Shown here: one piece after another, positions 12,259-25,300 of the stretch
How the letters are laid out: each line of letters starts with the position of its first letter
Position numbering within the stretch: position 1 is the first letter of the stretch
NCBI GenBank assembly: GCA_033065855.1
Contig: JAVXUO010002535.1
Coordinates: 1 to 64,000, forward strand
Direction: 5' to 3'
Source: Escallonia rubra
Taxonomy: Eukaryota; Streptophyta; Magnoliopsida; Escalloniales; Escalloniaceae
DNA: 64,000 bases
Position numbers and translations under genes: made by a program
The notes under the pieces: model-generated
The model's database searches: none
What the model saw: the letters and a program-made list of their open reading frames with translations, nothing else
What the model was told of the DNA's origin: nothing

Positions 12259-13249
12259 TAAGAAACTTTAGAAGCAGAAATTTGAACCCACCGCCCGTGT
12301 TGATTCAAAGTCATCCAATAGACATAAAGCTGGAACAAGCTCAAACCGGATTAGTAATGTTGGATTTTGCTACTTAGCCCCATTGTACAGCCCAGCCTTA
12401 GTTTGAGGAAACTTACCCAAATTACTACCCAAATGCATTTCTCAGATTAAATAGTAATTTACGTAAACAAAAGAAATACTCATTATTTGCAATTTTATAA
12501 CTTCTAATTGTTGGACCTATCCCTAATGCAAACTATATGTCATATTTTTCTTATGGGTCTTTCTTCTTCTTCTTCTTCTTATTAAAAAAAAAAGGAAAGA
12601 AAATATGTCCAAAATGGACCAATATAAGTGATAGTTAACTTGTTAAAATAAGCATATTTTAGACACAATCTACTTAACCAATTGAAATAATGAGCTGGTG
12701 GGATACTTTAGATCTAACTTTAAAGCAGCCTGGATACCCAAATTGCCAATTATCTGGGGTTGTGTCTGTGTCAAGCATTTCTTTAAGCACCTAAAGGCCA
12801 AAAAGACACCATCATTAGAGGCTAATTACTTTCCCCTTTTGGACCACCAAAGTTGCTTTTCTGATAATTAAATTATGTCTGCCTCCTGTAAATCGTTCTC
12901 GGTTTACCCCCATGGCCTTTCACTGAAAAGCGAGTTTTTTAAATAGTACTTTTCATGAATATTGAGATTACCCCCACGGGCCACTGCTCTTTTGGTGTGG
13001 TAAACTGTGCAGTCATGATTGGTCAATGTACAAATCGGAGACGATTGAACTGTGGAGGACACCACCCATGTTGGGATAAAGTTCAGCACTGATTATGGGT
13101 CAAAAAGCGAGACCATGCATCTGCTAGCCGGGGATACAGCTTCGAATGCTTCCCCTGGTCTATATTTTTTCAGTTTTACCGGATGTCTGCCAAAGAACAG
13201 AGAACTGTAAAAAACTTGAAATAATTGTCTAGAAATATATCTCTGGGTG
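12259..13249. other. Spacer without gene
   Basis: AT-rich; includes a short (TTC)n run near 12560. The short open frames on the minus strand near 12.9-13.3 kb resemble no protein I recognise. The last 8 bases are the target duplication of the next element. Confidence 0.4.
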
Positions 13250-13516
13250 CAGGGGCGGACCTGTGTTGTGGCAAGGGGGCTGTAGCACCCCCTCACTTCT
13301 GGAAAAAAAAAATATATATATATTTGTTTTTTTTTGTTTTCTGGAATCGCACCACCCCATTCCTGAGACGCCGTTCCCCCATCCCCGATAGTATTCAGTG
13401 ATTATATAGAGATTTAAAAAAATCTCTATATAATATTATTTTACTATAAAAAAAAAATTGGGTGCATTTGATAGAATTTTTGCACCCCCTGAAAAAATTT
13501 TCTGGTTCCGCCCCTG
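13250..13516. mobile_element. hAT-type MITE, 267 bp, exact 8-bp target duplication
   Basis: Ends are CAGGGGCGGA and its complement TCCGCCCCTG (10-bp TIR, longer if mismatches are allowed). The target TCTGGGTG is present on both sides (13242-13249 and 13517-13524), the 8-bp duplication of hAT transposition. The interior is AT-rich with A runs and no coding capacity. The exact duplication suggests a fairly recent insertion. Confidence 0.9.
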
Positions 13517-13559
13517 TCTGGGTGCATCGTCTTCGCTCGCGTTTATAGGGGACAAATAC

Positions 13560-15110
13560 GTCATTGATGGTTTATGAACTTACAAGGGCACTTTGAAATG
13601 TTAAAAAAAAAAAATGTCAAACTTGTGGATGACCTCAACGAATTGGATAAGTCCTTTCTTTGAAGTTTTGTAAATCGACACGTATATGTTGTGAAATTGG
13701 TTTTACTGAAATTTATGTCTTGTAAATGTTTGTAGTGTTTAATGGACATAAAGGCAGAGAAACAAAAAACTCATTGAGCCTTGAAGATTTTTGTCACATC
13801 CATCTAAGCTACCTCGTGCCCCAAAAATTAAGAGGTCTGGTGGTTATGAGATCTTTCATCCACATGGTAACCTTCAAAAATGTTGATTTAGTGAGTAATT
13901 ATTTGTCAATTTGCTAAAAAAAACTTTAAAAAAAGAATAGTTTTTCTTTTTTTATGTCTCTATGGTATCATTTGAGACACATTATTAGAGAAAGTGCATG
14001 TAGAGTGGGTAGCTAGATGGCAATTGTCTGAAACTAAAAAGACAAAAATAATTTTATGAGTTTTTACCACCAAATCTTACTATTTATATATATTTGGATT
14101 TAGTTGCATCTTCTATACCTTCCAAACCTCTAATCTTATTTTCTTGAATTCTTACGATTTTATAATTAAGCTAAATAGGTGTTAAATTTTCATTGGCCAC
14201 AAAATAACCTCTAATTTTGAGGATAGAATTTTGAGGATAATATTGAGAGATTATAACTTGGGTAAATTCCATTCAGGTCCTTTAAGTCTACACGGTTTTA
14301 AATGGTCCCTCATCTTCACAAGGTTTCTCTTTGGTACTTTATGTTTCATTTCGGTCTCAAAGTGGTTTTTAAGTTGTTAACTTTCCGAAGTCAATTCACT
14401 TATTTGTGGTTTGACTATAGCATAAACACAAAAAATCACCATGGCAACGGACATAAATTTGAAGATAACAAAAAAATTTGGAAGCGTCACGTCACACTTG
14501 TGGCTCCAACGAATTGGGTAAGCCCTTTCTTTGACGTTTTGTAAATTGTCACGATAATGTTTTCAAAATTATTTTTCTTGTCAAAGATACAAAAATTTTA
14601 TGTCTTCTAAATGTAAGTAGTTTTAGCAGACATAAAGGCAGAGAAACAAAAAAACCCGTTGAGCCTTGAAGATAGTTGTCGTATCCGTCTTGGCTAACCT
14701 AGCACGAGGTCTGATAATTATGAGATCTTTGATTACCGTTGTAACCTTCAATTTAATTGTTAAGTGAAAAGCTATTTGTGAATATACTAAAAATCATTAG
14801 AAGTGGGGATCCTTTTTTGATGTCTTTATAATACCATGGAACCACAATTTATTACAGAAAGTGTATCTAGAGTAGCTCCAAGATTTCTACTTTCAGTGAG
14901 GATAGTATTTTGAGGATGACACTGATAAATTATAATGTGAGTAAATTCCATTTAGGTCTCTTTAGTTTTCAGGGTACTAAATGGTTCCCTATCTTTGAAA
15001 GGTTCCCCATTGGTACTTCATGTTACATTTCGTTCTCAAAGTGGTACTTGAGTTTTTAACTCAAAAGTCAATCCATTTAGTGGTTTGACTACATCATAGG
15101 CACAAAAATT
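13560..15110. repeat. Diverged direct duplication, two copies of roughly 650-850 bp
   Basis: The string GACATAAAGGCAGAGAAAC occurs near 13744 and 14631. GAGCCTTGAAGAT and TATGAGATCTTT follow in both. Further on, the blocks around 14262-14430 (GGTAAATTCCATTCAGG) and 14939-15110 (GAGTAAATTCCATTTAGG) also match. The offset changes from about 886 to about 685 bp, so the second copy lost about 200 bp or the first gained it. Identity is moderate. No coding potential was seen. Confidence 0.7.
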
Positions 15111-16654
15111 CTCTATAACAATGATTGATTCAAATCTGAATATAGCAGGAAGCAGAACGCAATAAATAGATGTTATTTAAGAATAGTAATAACAAGTGAA
15201 AGTTGATTTTTTTGATATAACCAAAAAAATAGATTATATTGCATGTGACTTTTTTTTTTTATTCAGTTTATGTTTTTTAGTAATTCATTTAGTTTTTATT
15301 TAACCCTTTAGACAAACCAAACACTAAGGTAGAATATCCATTTTGTGGACGGAGTTAAACATAAAGGATTAACTGTAACGACCCGGTCCACAGCTCTACC
15401 ACAAGGCATTGCATCCCTCAAAAGAGCTAGATAAGTAGGTACTTTTAAGAGCACATGCAAGGTCTTATAAAAGCAAATCTCATACTATTATTCCACATCC
15501 GATGTGGAGTATTACATTAACACAATATATACTTTCGAAGATTAAAGGTATTGAGAATATTAGTGCAAACCTAAAGAACCAATGTTCTAATTTACAATTA
15601 CAATAATCTCAAGCGCCATGTTATTCACTTTAACTTAAACAATCCTCGCCTAGCAATTGCACGAGCGAACTAAAACACTAAATATGTGATTTTTCGATCA
15701 GACTTTAATCAAACAACATGATTGGGTAAATGGCATTCCTTTTCTTTTCTTTTTTGTTGAAATTTAGCGCTCCACATTAGCAAATGCGGCATATCTTTTG
15801 GTAATATAAAATAAAAATCACGTAAAATATAATGGTTCAAAAGTAGAGTGCAAATAGTATTGCTTATAATTACTTCTATTAGATTAGTCACCTTTAGGGA
15901 ACATTGGTATTTATTTAGGGAATGAAGGTGATGGCGTCAAATCAATTCATAGCATCATAAGTACACGTATGCATTGCTTAGTTGGAATGGAGCTTTGGGG
16001 TTCTCTTCACTGCCCAGCTGGCACGGCACTCTTGCACATGGCCAGCTGCCAATCTTCTCAAATTTACCCTACCCTTTTCCAAATCCCATTTGTGCGAATA
16101 ACATCTTTTCTCTATATTATTATTATTATTATTATATATATATTTGGAAAAGTTCCTTCTTGCCCTTTTTTCTCATGGTATGTTGTTTCATAAATAATCA
16201 AGGTTGACGAGCAAAACTTTTTTCAATCAATATTTTATAATTGTGCAAATAACTTTGACGACCGGGGAAGTGTTTTGTAAATAAACTTGCCATAAACCTT
16301 ATATGCGAATAAAGTTGCTTTAAGATTATGTAAAAATGACACTTCTAAGGTTAAACCTATTACTAAAGTGCAAAGACTTTCTTTTCTTTTCTTTTTTTTT
16401 TCGCGAAAACAAGGTGCAACAGCATGAAGTGAGTCGTGCACTCAACCACAACAAACATCCTGATAGCAAAAGCCATTTCAGCATTGGAATTAGGACTTGT
16501 CCAATTTATGTATTTACTTATTTATTTTTTGAGTAAAGGTCCAAGAACTTCATTCCTAGAAGGAGATATTACGAAGAAATATAACTTCATTTGATTTTCA
16601 GGGCTCAAAATAGTGGTTAACAGTGCATAACTTCATTATCGCGGCCCTTAGGCT
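15111..16654. other. Spacer without gene
   Basis: Near 15377 a string TGTAACGACCCGGTCCACAG, followed near 15502 by the palindrome CCACATCCGATGTGG, resembles LTR-edge or MITE sequence, but no partner was found. An AT microsatellite (ATTATT then ATATAT) lies at 16117-16143. Confidence 0.4.
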
Positions 16655-17409
16655 TAGACCTGGCAAAATGTTGCCCGGACCTGTTACCCGGACCGTACTC
16701 GGTCCAAAATCCCGGGTACGAGTAGCCATTTTCCCTACCCGCTGAAATTGTACCCGGGACCCGAACCGACCCGAAAAAACCGGGTAAGTACGGGTCGGAT
16801 TTCGGGTAACCCAAAAATACCCGTTATTTTGAAATATATAATGGAAAATTTATTCATGCCCTAAATTAGTTTCTCACTCTCACAGAGAGTCTCACTCACT
16901 GACTCTCACTTCTCACTTCTCTCACTCTCGCAGCCGTCGCAAGCCAACACTGCAAGAATCCATCTGCCGGCGACGGAGCCCTCCGGCGACAGAGCCCTCC
17001 GTCATCGGCTCATCGCTCATCTCAGATCTGCCGGCGACAGATCGTGAACTCGCTGAGACGGCGCGACACCATGTCGGTAGATCCGATCCACTGCCGTAGC
17101 AGCGTCGACAGCCGCTGTTCAAGCCGTAGCAGCACGCCATCGACCACCGCCGTCAGCCTCCGTCAGTCCACCGCTGCTGTTCACGCCGTATGCCACGGAA
17201 CTGAGTTTTGAAAGTGTTAAAATCTGTTTTGAATAAATAAAAAAATAAAGGCCAAGACCCGCGGGTAATACCCTACCCGCCAGGGTAGGGTACGGATCCC
17301 AGATAATCGTACCCGGAAAAACCCGGGTATAAATTACCCGACCCGTTTTTACCCGGATCCGACCGGGTATTACCCGTACCCGCGCAGGTCAATCCGTTTG
17401 CCAGGTCTG
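16655..17409. mobile_element. hAT-like element, 755 bp, TTAGGCT duplication, GC-rich core
   Basis: TIRs: TAGACCTGGCAAA at the left and TTTGCCAGGTCTG at the right. TTAGGCT flanks both sides (16648-16654 and 17410-17416); the eighth base differs (C or G), so an 8-bp hAT duplication with one mismatch is likely. Both arms (about 16660-16830 and 17255-17400) are packed with ACCCGG/CGGGTA words. The centre (16920-17200) is GC-rich, coding-like DNA with repeated GCCGGCGACGGAG words. I could not assign it to a gene. No transposase. Confidence 0.8.
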
Positions 17410-17416
17410 TTAGGCT

Positions 17417-19439
17417 AATGGAATCAACAAAAAGAAAGAATAAAAGACAACAATAAACTCCAAACATAAATAGGTAAGACAAACTTAAAGTATCACAAGA
17501 TACCACAAATTGCAAGTGAATTTAACCCGGTCCTCAATCCCAGCAGGTCAGATCATCTCCTCAGAACTAGTAGCGTGCCTCAGGCACCCTGGAGCATAAT
17601 TAAGACCCTAGAGGACAAGTAAAACCAATCTGCCATAAGACACCTGAAAACCGATGACCAAAGGGATAGACATCTCGCCCAAAATCACCAAACTGAAGCT
17701 ACTCTGGGATGAAAATAAAAAGGATCCTTAGAATCCTAACCACCCCCAACCCAAAAATAAAAAATAAAAAGACCAAAACTTGAGCAAAGGCATGACCATA
17801 AAGCCTTAATCACGGCCATCCAACAAGTTTAAATCTAAAACCCAAACTATAGTAATGAGAAGCGCCCCAAAAAATTCCCAATGACCCCTCTAAAAACCCC
17901 TTGAGCTAAAAACAGGGGAGCTACCCCTGAACTCCAAAACCTAAAAAGAAGGGAGGCGAGAATAAGCACGGAGAAAAGACTCTGACATGTGTCAGAATTA
18001 GGGCTGACAAGGATACCAGCAGCAATCAGTAACTGCTAGTAATGGGTTACTTATCACCGAGAACATTCTTACATGCTTTGTTTATGTAGATCGAAACAGA
18101 TAAGATTTTTAATGGCTGAACAATATCTAAGCTTAAAATTTCTTCAGATCAGGTTTATCCGCCACCTCTAAAAAATTTGACCAGTCATCGGCAATGATTC
18201 AGGTCACCTCTAACAACGAGTCACATATCCTTAAATTTGTCTACAAGTCCTCTATCAAGGATCTAAGCTGAAAAAGTTAAACATGAAATCGAAGGCCCTC
18301 CGAGTACACTGATACTTGAACCATGGCGGCGCCCCCCATAGATCAAAAGAATATACACTGTAGCCTGTGCTGCCACACTGAACCACCAACTTGACCGCAA
18401 GCTAAACTCTGCAAGCCACTCACAAAAGAAGGAAAAGCGTGAAAAAGACTATAATCTTGTATTTGAATGTGCTCTATTCATTTTTGCTTTTTCCATGCCG
18501 ACGCCGGAATAGAGACCCTAAATGCTTACTGGACAGAGAGGAGATACGCTAGACAAGCTGAGACACTTCAGTATCCTCTGGCTAGAATTATGAATCTACA
18601 AGGCCGGAGACAGATAGTCGCCCCATGAGAAGTTAGGTATGGAAGGGCGTCGAAGAAGAGCATCCCTAGACGATGCATGGGTGCGATCGAAGGAAGGAGT
18701 ATTAAGGGCACGTGTGATGGTAGGTGGTGCTCAGATGCGGTTGGACATTATGGTGCTCGAGCATGGCGGGGGGCATTGGGCCCAGAATACATAAAGCAGT
18801 GACAATTTGGGGACGATCAGGCATCACGACGCTCGGGTGCGGCGATGGGCGTCGTGCCGGGGGCACGATCAGGCATCACGGCGGGTAGGCATTGTGCAGA
18901 GGGCACGTGACGTAGATGCCCTTATAAAGCAGCAAAGAGCCCTCATGTAGGGTGCGTGTGCATGATGGTGAGTCCTTGAGAAGACCAATGTAGTTGTGCT
19001 TTAGAGAAGGCCAAAGGCTGACCCCCTTTAGGGGGACTGTACCAAAGCCCATAACTTAGGAAAAAGGGACTAGAAAAAGGCAACATGCATGTTACTTGAG
19101 CGTGTTGCTAGAGTTGGCCGGGTTGCGACTGTTAAACTTTGACCGTTAAAAATGTTGATATGTCACAACAAGCGGACCAAGGGGCAGTCAAAAGGTGTGA
19201 CCAAGATGGGTTGGTAATATAGGTAAAGAGTAAAATGGTTGGGTTTTGGTGATCTAGAGAATCACATGCATGGAAGGGACATAAATATGGTGATTGTGGG
19301 AGGAGAAATTGAGAGAGCGAAAGTGGGTCTGCAAGTGCAAAAAGTCAATTTTCCTACTCTTTATCAATTACTTTTCTTTTAAGCAGTTGGTAAGCATCCA
19401 TTTTCCTAAAATGGGAACTTTTAAAACCGCAACGGACTG
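17417..19439. other. Unassigned spacer, GC-moderate, with small imperfect repeats
   Basis: No convincing frame. 17.42-18.45 kb has a transcribed-unit look (few AT runs) but is riddled with stops and matches no family I know; it may be an old LINE or gene remnant. At 18.73-18.91 kb GATCAGGCATCACG recurs in a short imperfect tandem repeat. Confidence 0.35.
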
Positions 19440-19877
19440 CTTTGTCTGGTATTGATTATGAGATGAACTGATTAAATGTGGGTTATATCAGATTGTTAGG
19501 TAGTACTTGACAAAGGCACAAACCGATTAAATTAGCTTTCTAAAGATAAAAAACTGATTAAATCATAATTCAAGAAAACGAGAACTATGATTTAAGTTTT
19601 CTTGAATTATGATTTAATCACTTTTTCATAATAATCGGGTTTGACCACGTAATGTACTAAAATATATATATTGCTTATAAATACCTTTAGCATATTTCGT
19701 TGAGAGATGAAACTTCTTAGCCATTTTGTCACATTAAAATTACTTTTAGTAAATTTTATTCAAACATCATCTATAACTTAAAGGTAATTTTACTAAAAGC
19801 AGCTTAAAACTTATTTTGAAAAGTAATTGCGATTTAATTTAAAATTTTAATTTTGAGAATCAATTGTAAAAAGGCTC
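19440..19877. mobile_element. Decayed relative of the 11.6-kb PIF-like MITE
   Basis: The left part GGTATTGATTATGAGATG matches the 11.6-kb TIR, and the right end, complement GAGCCTTTTTACAATTGATT, matches its other TIR. The left terminus is eroded and a target duplication is not clear. Interior blocks (GGGTTTGACCACGTAAT, TTTTGTCACATT) correspond to those of the 11.6-kb copy. Confidence 0.55.
19555..19620. repeat. Perfect 25-bp inverted repeat, 16-base loop
   Basis: Arm one is 19555-19579 and arm two, its exact complement, is 19596-19620. It lies at the same relative place as the palindrome at 11639 in the related MITE, though the base sequence differs. Such stems can feed small-RNA processing if transcribed. 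Confidence 0.9.
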
Positions 19878-20189
19878 TTAATGGTGGTTAAATAATATTT
19901 TTTTCAAAAAAAAAGGGAAGTTGATCTCTTCTTTTTACTAGTTAATGTGGACAGCTGGATATCAAGTAAAAAAGTGACAATTATTTGACGTATATCTGGA
20001 TTGATGTGTGTATGAGTGCATATAAGCCCAAACATGTGTGTGGGAGTATCGTGTCTCATTATATAAAATTGCATGAATTAAAAAAACCGAGGAGAAAAGA
20101 ATGGTCTATATAAGATTTTGTGATCTTCGTTTACCAAGTTAGGAGTATTATTAGTGACAGAGTAGGGGGCAACTTGTAGAAAAATAAGG

Positions 20190-20905
20190 GTTTTTATGTT
20201 TGTGAGTTTTTTTCTAGGAGAGAAAAGAGATTAAAAGAAATGAAAGTGACTTAATTTCTCTTTGTATATTTTTTAAGGAGAGAAAAGAGAAAATGTTTGT
20301 AAGTTTCTTTCTCTTAAAATCCTTCCTTTCAAAATTTGGAAGAAATGGAGAGAGAGGCGACTCTCACAAGTAAAACTTTCATAATGCCTATATTACTCTT
20401 GAAATAATGAAATCTAAATTTTTAATTACTTTTAGAGCCTTAAAGTTTCTTACAAAAACTTACAGTGCCATTTCACTTATAAACAAAAGAAGTGGTTTAA
20501 GTGCAAATTGATAGCTTGCTTCATCTCCTACAATCTCATTAAGTGTCACAAACTCATTCTTTTTACCTTTCAATGCTTCTAGCGTGTATATTTTGCTTTG
20601 TCACCTAGAATTTGTTTATATTTGATTTTGATTTTTTTGTAATTTTTCTTCATGAGTTCATGTGAATGGTTTTGCAAGATTTTTCTGATTGTTTTTTAGA
20701 ATCATACTTTTATAGGCTTTATTACAATTATCACAATGTGTTAAAAGGTTACAAACTAGAGAATGAATCATATTTTCCTTTCTCACTTAAACTCACAAAC
20801 AAGAGGAAGGAAAATCAACTCCCTTCTCTTCCTTTCACTTCTCTTCTCTTCTATTCTATTCCTTTATTTTCTTTTCTATCCTCCAAAATCTTACAAACAG
20901 GCAAA
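20190..20905. mobile_element. Possible MITE with imperfect TIR
   Basis: GTTTGTGAGTTTTTTTCTAG at the left faces a right end whose complement reads GCCTGTTTGTAAGATTTTGG. AGGAGAGAAAAGAGA is repeated twice in the left arm, and the right arm is its pyrimidine-rich counterpart. No clear target duplication. The plus-strand open frame across 20666-21190 is low-complexity and not a credible gene. Confidence 0.35.
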
Positions 20906-21153
20906 TCATTACACTACCTCCTCTTCTTTTTTCCGGTAAAATGTCCTTCATTCCACCAAAGTAAGTCTTTACAATCTCAACATTTTGTACATGGCTATAC
21001 AATCTCTATTACAAGCTCACAATGTTCTAATAGATCCTCATTCCCTTTTCTCTTCCTCAACTGTCATGAGAGCACTATGCTTTCATTTATCCCCCAGCCA
21101 TTGCATAGCTATTTATTCATAGGACTAGTAGGGGCCTTCTTCCAACTACATAT

Positions 21154-22373
21154 TGTTGACTTGTTGATTTTGATGATTTCAGACTTATAGTATCTAACAT
21201 TAATTTGACAATATTATTAAAGATAAAACATTTCAGATTTTTTCTTAATCAAACAAAGACATAACCTTGACATGGATGACAGAGACTTTGCACGACCTTG
21301 ACATGGATGACAAATACTTTGGACTTGGTTGGACTCAAGTTTTGGACTACAGACGAAGATGCAAGATCTTGAAGTATATTTTTATTGATTAGTTTTTCTT
21401 TAAGTCTTTCTTAAAAGATCTGACAGAAATTCTAGTAAAGAACGAAGCCAAGATTTTTAGTCGAAGTCAAGTTTTTTTGTCGAAGCCAAAATGTTTTAGT
21501 CGAAGCTAAAAACTTTAAGTCGAAGCTGTGACTTTCAGTCAAAGCTAAGACTTTCAGTCGAAGCTGAGACTTTCAGTCGAAGTTGAGACTTTCAGTCGAA
21601 GCTGAGACTTTCAGTCGAAGCCAAATGTTTCAGTCGCAGCCAAGACTTTCAGTCGAAGCCAAATGTTTCAGTCGAAGCTAAGATTTTCAGTCGAAGCCAA
21701 ATGTTTCAGTCGAAGTTAAGACTTTCAGTCGAAGCCAAGACTTTTAGTCGAAGCCAAAATGTTTTAGTCGAATCCTTCTTGTTTGGCTTTTCTTTCCTAA
21801 CGGTCCACTATTTCTTTCCTGTATAAATAGGGAGTCCGTTAGAGCATCTATTACCTTTTCTCTCACGCGAACTTTTTACTCCTAAAAACTCTCTCATCTC
21901 AATCTCTTATTCTTATCAATCAATTGTCTTTTAAGTGAGTTTACCTTTGAGAAAGTTCTTTGTAAGCTTCTTGGTTTGGTTCTTGAAAGGATATAGATCT
22001 TCCCACCTAAGAAGGCTTAACTTTAAACTTTCATTGTAATATCTGCTCAAGAAGGAGCCTGTTTATTGTATTCAAATTGTAAATCTCTTTTCATTTATAA
22101 TCTGTTGGAAACCTTAGAAGGGTTTTGAAAATTGTATTGCGGTTTGAGCTAGCACGTGAAGCTAGTTGGTTTAGTGAAAGGCTCGAGTAGGTCTCCCTTG
22201 TGTGGAGTGCTCGAGGACTGGACGTAGGCTGGTGGGGCCGAACCAGTATAAATCTCTGTGTTAAACTTGTTACTGTTATATCTGTCTTTACGTTGTAATC
22301 TCAATTTTTAAATTCATACTCAAAGTTGTAAAACACCTATTCACCCCCCTCTAGGTGTATTTAGGGACCTACA
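21154..22373 (+). mobile_element. Solo LTR of a SIRE/Maximus-like Copia element
   Basis: It starts TGTTGACTTGTTGATTTTGA and ends GGGACCTACA, so it has TG...CA ends. A promoter (TGTATAAATAGGG) lies near 21821. The 3' part has the block GGACGTAGGCTGGTGGGGCC and the terminal CACCTATTCACCCCCCTCTA, both hallmarks of this Copia lineage. Flanks are CATAT (21149-21153) and CATAC (22374-22378), a 5-bp duplication with one change. LINE sequence continues at the right flank, so the LTR landed in the LINE. No internal region is present, pointing to LTR-LTR recombination. Confidence 0.78.
21455..21773 (+). repeat. About 16 copies of a 20-21-bp AGTCGAAGC repeat in the LTR
   Basis: Units of the form GACTTTCAGTCGAAGCTGA are repeated head to tail just upstream of the LTR promoter. 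The spacing of 20-21 bp is about two helical turns, so any bound factor would sit on one face of the DNA. Internal promoter repeats like this often act as LTR enhancers; that role is inference. Confidence 0.85.
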
Positions 22374-22399
22374 CATACTCTGTACCTTATCCACTATTG

Positions 22400-25300
22400 T
22401 ATAACAAGCATACATTCTTGTTCAGTTGAGCTTATCTTGTTGAAAATTCTGGAGTTCCTTTCTTGCCATATTCCATAGACAGTGGCTTCTACACTTAGTT
22501 TTTCCAGCTTTGCTCTAAAACTTTTCCCCTGAAAGACTTGACCATATGGTCACAGAATTGGTTCCAAGACACTAGTGGAGCATGTATTTGCATTATGTTC
22601 AAAGTGACACTCCACAACTCCTATGCATATTGCATTGAATGAATAGATGATTAAAAGCTTTAATATGTCTTCAGCATAATACACATGTATCATCTTGAAT
22701 CACATTCCAATATTTCAGTCTACCCCTGGCCACCCTTGCATAATAGCCATAATATCATGGAACATCTAGGGATATTGCATGTGAACCATATCAGTTTCCA
22801 CCAGGGATCTATATTACACCTTGTTCTTATCCTATTCCAAGTTGATTGGATCGTGAACTGTCTACTTGAATACAGTTTCCATTAAAGTGTATCAGGTAAT
22901 GCTGTGTTTGGTGGAGGCAAAGTCATCAATAAAGAGTTAATAGCCCTTAACTCTCTTGATTCGCTCAATAGCATCTTCCATTCATTCATTTGGATAAAGT
23001 CACAGAAATTTGCATTATTATTCAACCCAGAGTCATATATGGTTCTTTGCCCATATTGCTCTATAAGAGTCTTCTCATTCATCTAACTGTCCATCTATAG
23101 CCAGGTAGTTTGACCATCGCCCAATCTGTAGTGAACAAACTTAGCCATTTGATCTCTGACTTTTAAAGCTTACACCAGGTCCAAGACAATGTTACATGAG
23201 GCTTAAAGGTCCATATGTGTTAGTCTTTGATAATGTAGACATGACAGCACTTGACCCAAAATGAGTCTTTTTTATGAGCCAAATCCCACAAATGTTTGAA
23301 CATTGCAGCTTTATTCCAATCTTCTACTCTCTTGATTCTTAGTCCACCTTCTTTCTTTGGAAGATAAAAGTCCTTCCATGCCACTTTTGCGCCAATACAT
23401 TTTACATCCTTGCCATGCCATATGAAGGCCCTAACCTTCTTTTTAATCTGCTTAATGATCCTCTTAGGCAGTATGAAGATTGAACACCAATATACTTGCA
23501 AACTACAAAGTACTAATAAGGCCAGCTGTAATCTGCCAGCATATGAGAGACTTTTTGTAGTCCAGCTATCAATCTTTTTGGTTAATATTTCCACAAGCAC
23601 AAAGCAATATTTTTATTGTAGCTTTGTGGAGATTAGTGAGACCTCTAGGTAGGTGACTGGGAATTTTTCAATAGGAATATTCACCAGTTCAACTAGAGCC
23701 TCAGCATTTTTTGTATCCATACCTGCCAGGAAAATATAGCTTTTACTGAGATTTCGGGATAAATCAGAGAGATCCTTGAATTCATCCAGAGCTTGTTTGA
23801 CCACTCTCAGAGTCGCTTGATCAGCTTGAGTCAACACAAACAAATCATCTGCAAAGCACAAATAATGTATTAGTAATTCTTTACACTTAAGATGATATAC
23901 AAAATTGTGTATTGTGTATACTTTTCCATTAGTCCAGTGAAGGCTTCTATTATCAGTAAGAACAGATGAGGAGAGAAAAGATCTCCTTGTTTTAAGCCTT
24001 TTGAGCTTGCAAAATACCCCTCCATGTTTCCGTTAAGATTAATGGAAAATTTTACAGTAGTCACACACTGCATAATCCTATCTACAAAGAGACTGGAAAT
24101 TTCATGACTTCCATTATATTTTTCAAAAAAATCCCATCCCACAGAGTCACAGGCCTTTTGCAAATCTATTTTCAACACACACCTAGGAGTCCCACCTATT
24201 CTGTGGTAGTTTTTCACCAATTCTTGCATGAGTAAAATGTAATCAGCAATTTGTCTTTGGGCTACGAAGGCTGATTGCTTCAAACTGATCAGACCCGGCA
24301 ATACCTTTTTGATTCTAGCACATAAGATCGTTGACACACATTTATAAACCACATTGCAGTAAGCAATGGGTCTAAAGTCTTTCATTGTCCTGGGGCATGT
24401 TAACTAATGAATCAATGTTAGAGCAATATTGTTGAATTTGATCATCTTCCTCTTGTTCAGCATTTCTAACATTGCCTCTGTCACAGTTTTACCAACAATT
24501 TCCCAATTCTTCTGAAAAAATTCAACATTGTTATCATCTGGAGCTGGTGCTTTGTTAGGTTTAAAGGAAAACATAGCTGCTTTCATTTTAGGCTCATTTA
24601 CAGGGGGCCCCACAACAATATTTGGTCTTCATCCGGGACAAATTTTACAATAATCTCAGTTAATATTTCCTTCGTGTGAGGTAGGAGGGGGGGGGGGGAC
24701 ATGAGTACCAAGAAAGTCTGTAAAGTGCTTTATGGACACTTGATGTACCTCCCTTGCTCCAGTTACCAAGTCTCTATCTTGAGTGTATATAGAAAGTATT
24801 TTGCTATGAGCTCTTTGCACGATCATTTTTCTATGGAAATAGGCAGTATTACTGTCACCAAGGCTCAAGTTCTTGATTCTTGCCTTTTGATAGTAATAAG
24901 CCTCTTCAGCTTGAGCCAGTTGATAGTACTGTTTATGGATTTCCTTTTCTTTCAAGATCATAGTGATATCTTGTCTTCCCAAAACTTGAGACTGTATTTG
25001 CTGTAATTCTTCAAATTTCTCAGCAGTTCTAGTTGAGATATTACTATAATATTTAGCATTCAACTTCTTGAGCATATGTTTTAGTCCCTTCAATTTGGTT
25101 CTCAACTTGGTACCTGCATCTCCATCCGCACTTTCTTTCCATTTATCCTTTAGGATCTGCTCAACTTGCTATGGTTCATCCAGTATATGAATTTTTTTTA
25201 CCTTTCTCATGCTCCAGCATGGTTTTTATCATAAGCACAACATGATCTGATATACCTAGATTTGGTGCTTCCACCATTGTAGATGGATAGGTCTCCATCC

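Noticed and set aside
15377..15520. Possible LTR edge (TGTAACGACCCGG) with nearby palindrome
   Set aside because: No partner LTR, primer-binding site or target duplication was found.
20666..21190. 174-residue open frame on the plus strand
   Set aside because: Low-complexity Ser/Phe/Leu-rich translation of pyrimidine-rich DNA, overlapping a MITE-like arm and the LTR start.
21455..21773. Regularly spaced short repeats that could suggest a CRISPR-like array
   Set aside because: Units are contiguous 20-21-bp direct repeats without unique spacers, in a plant LTR.
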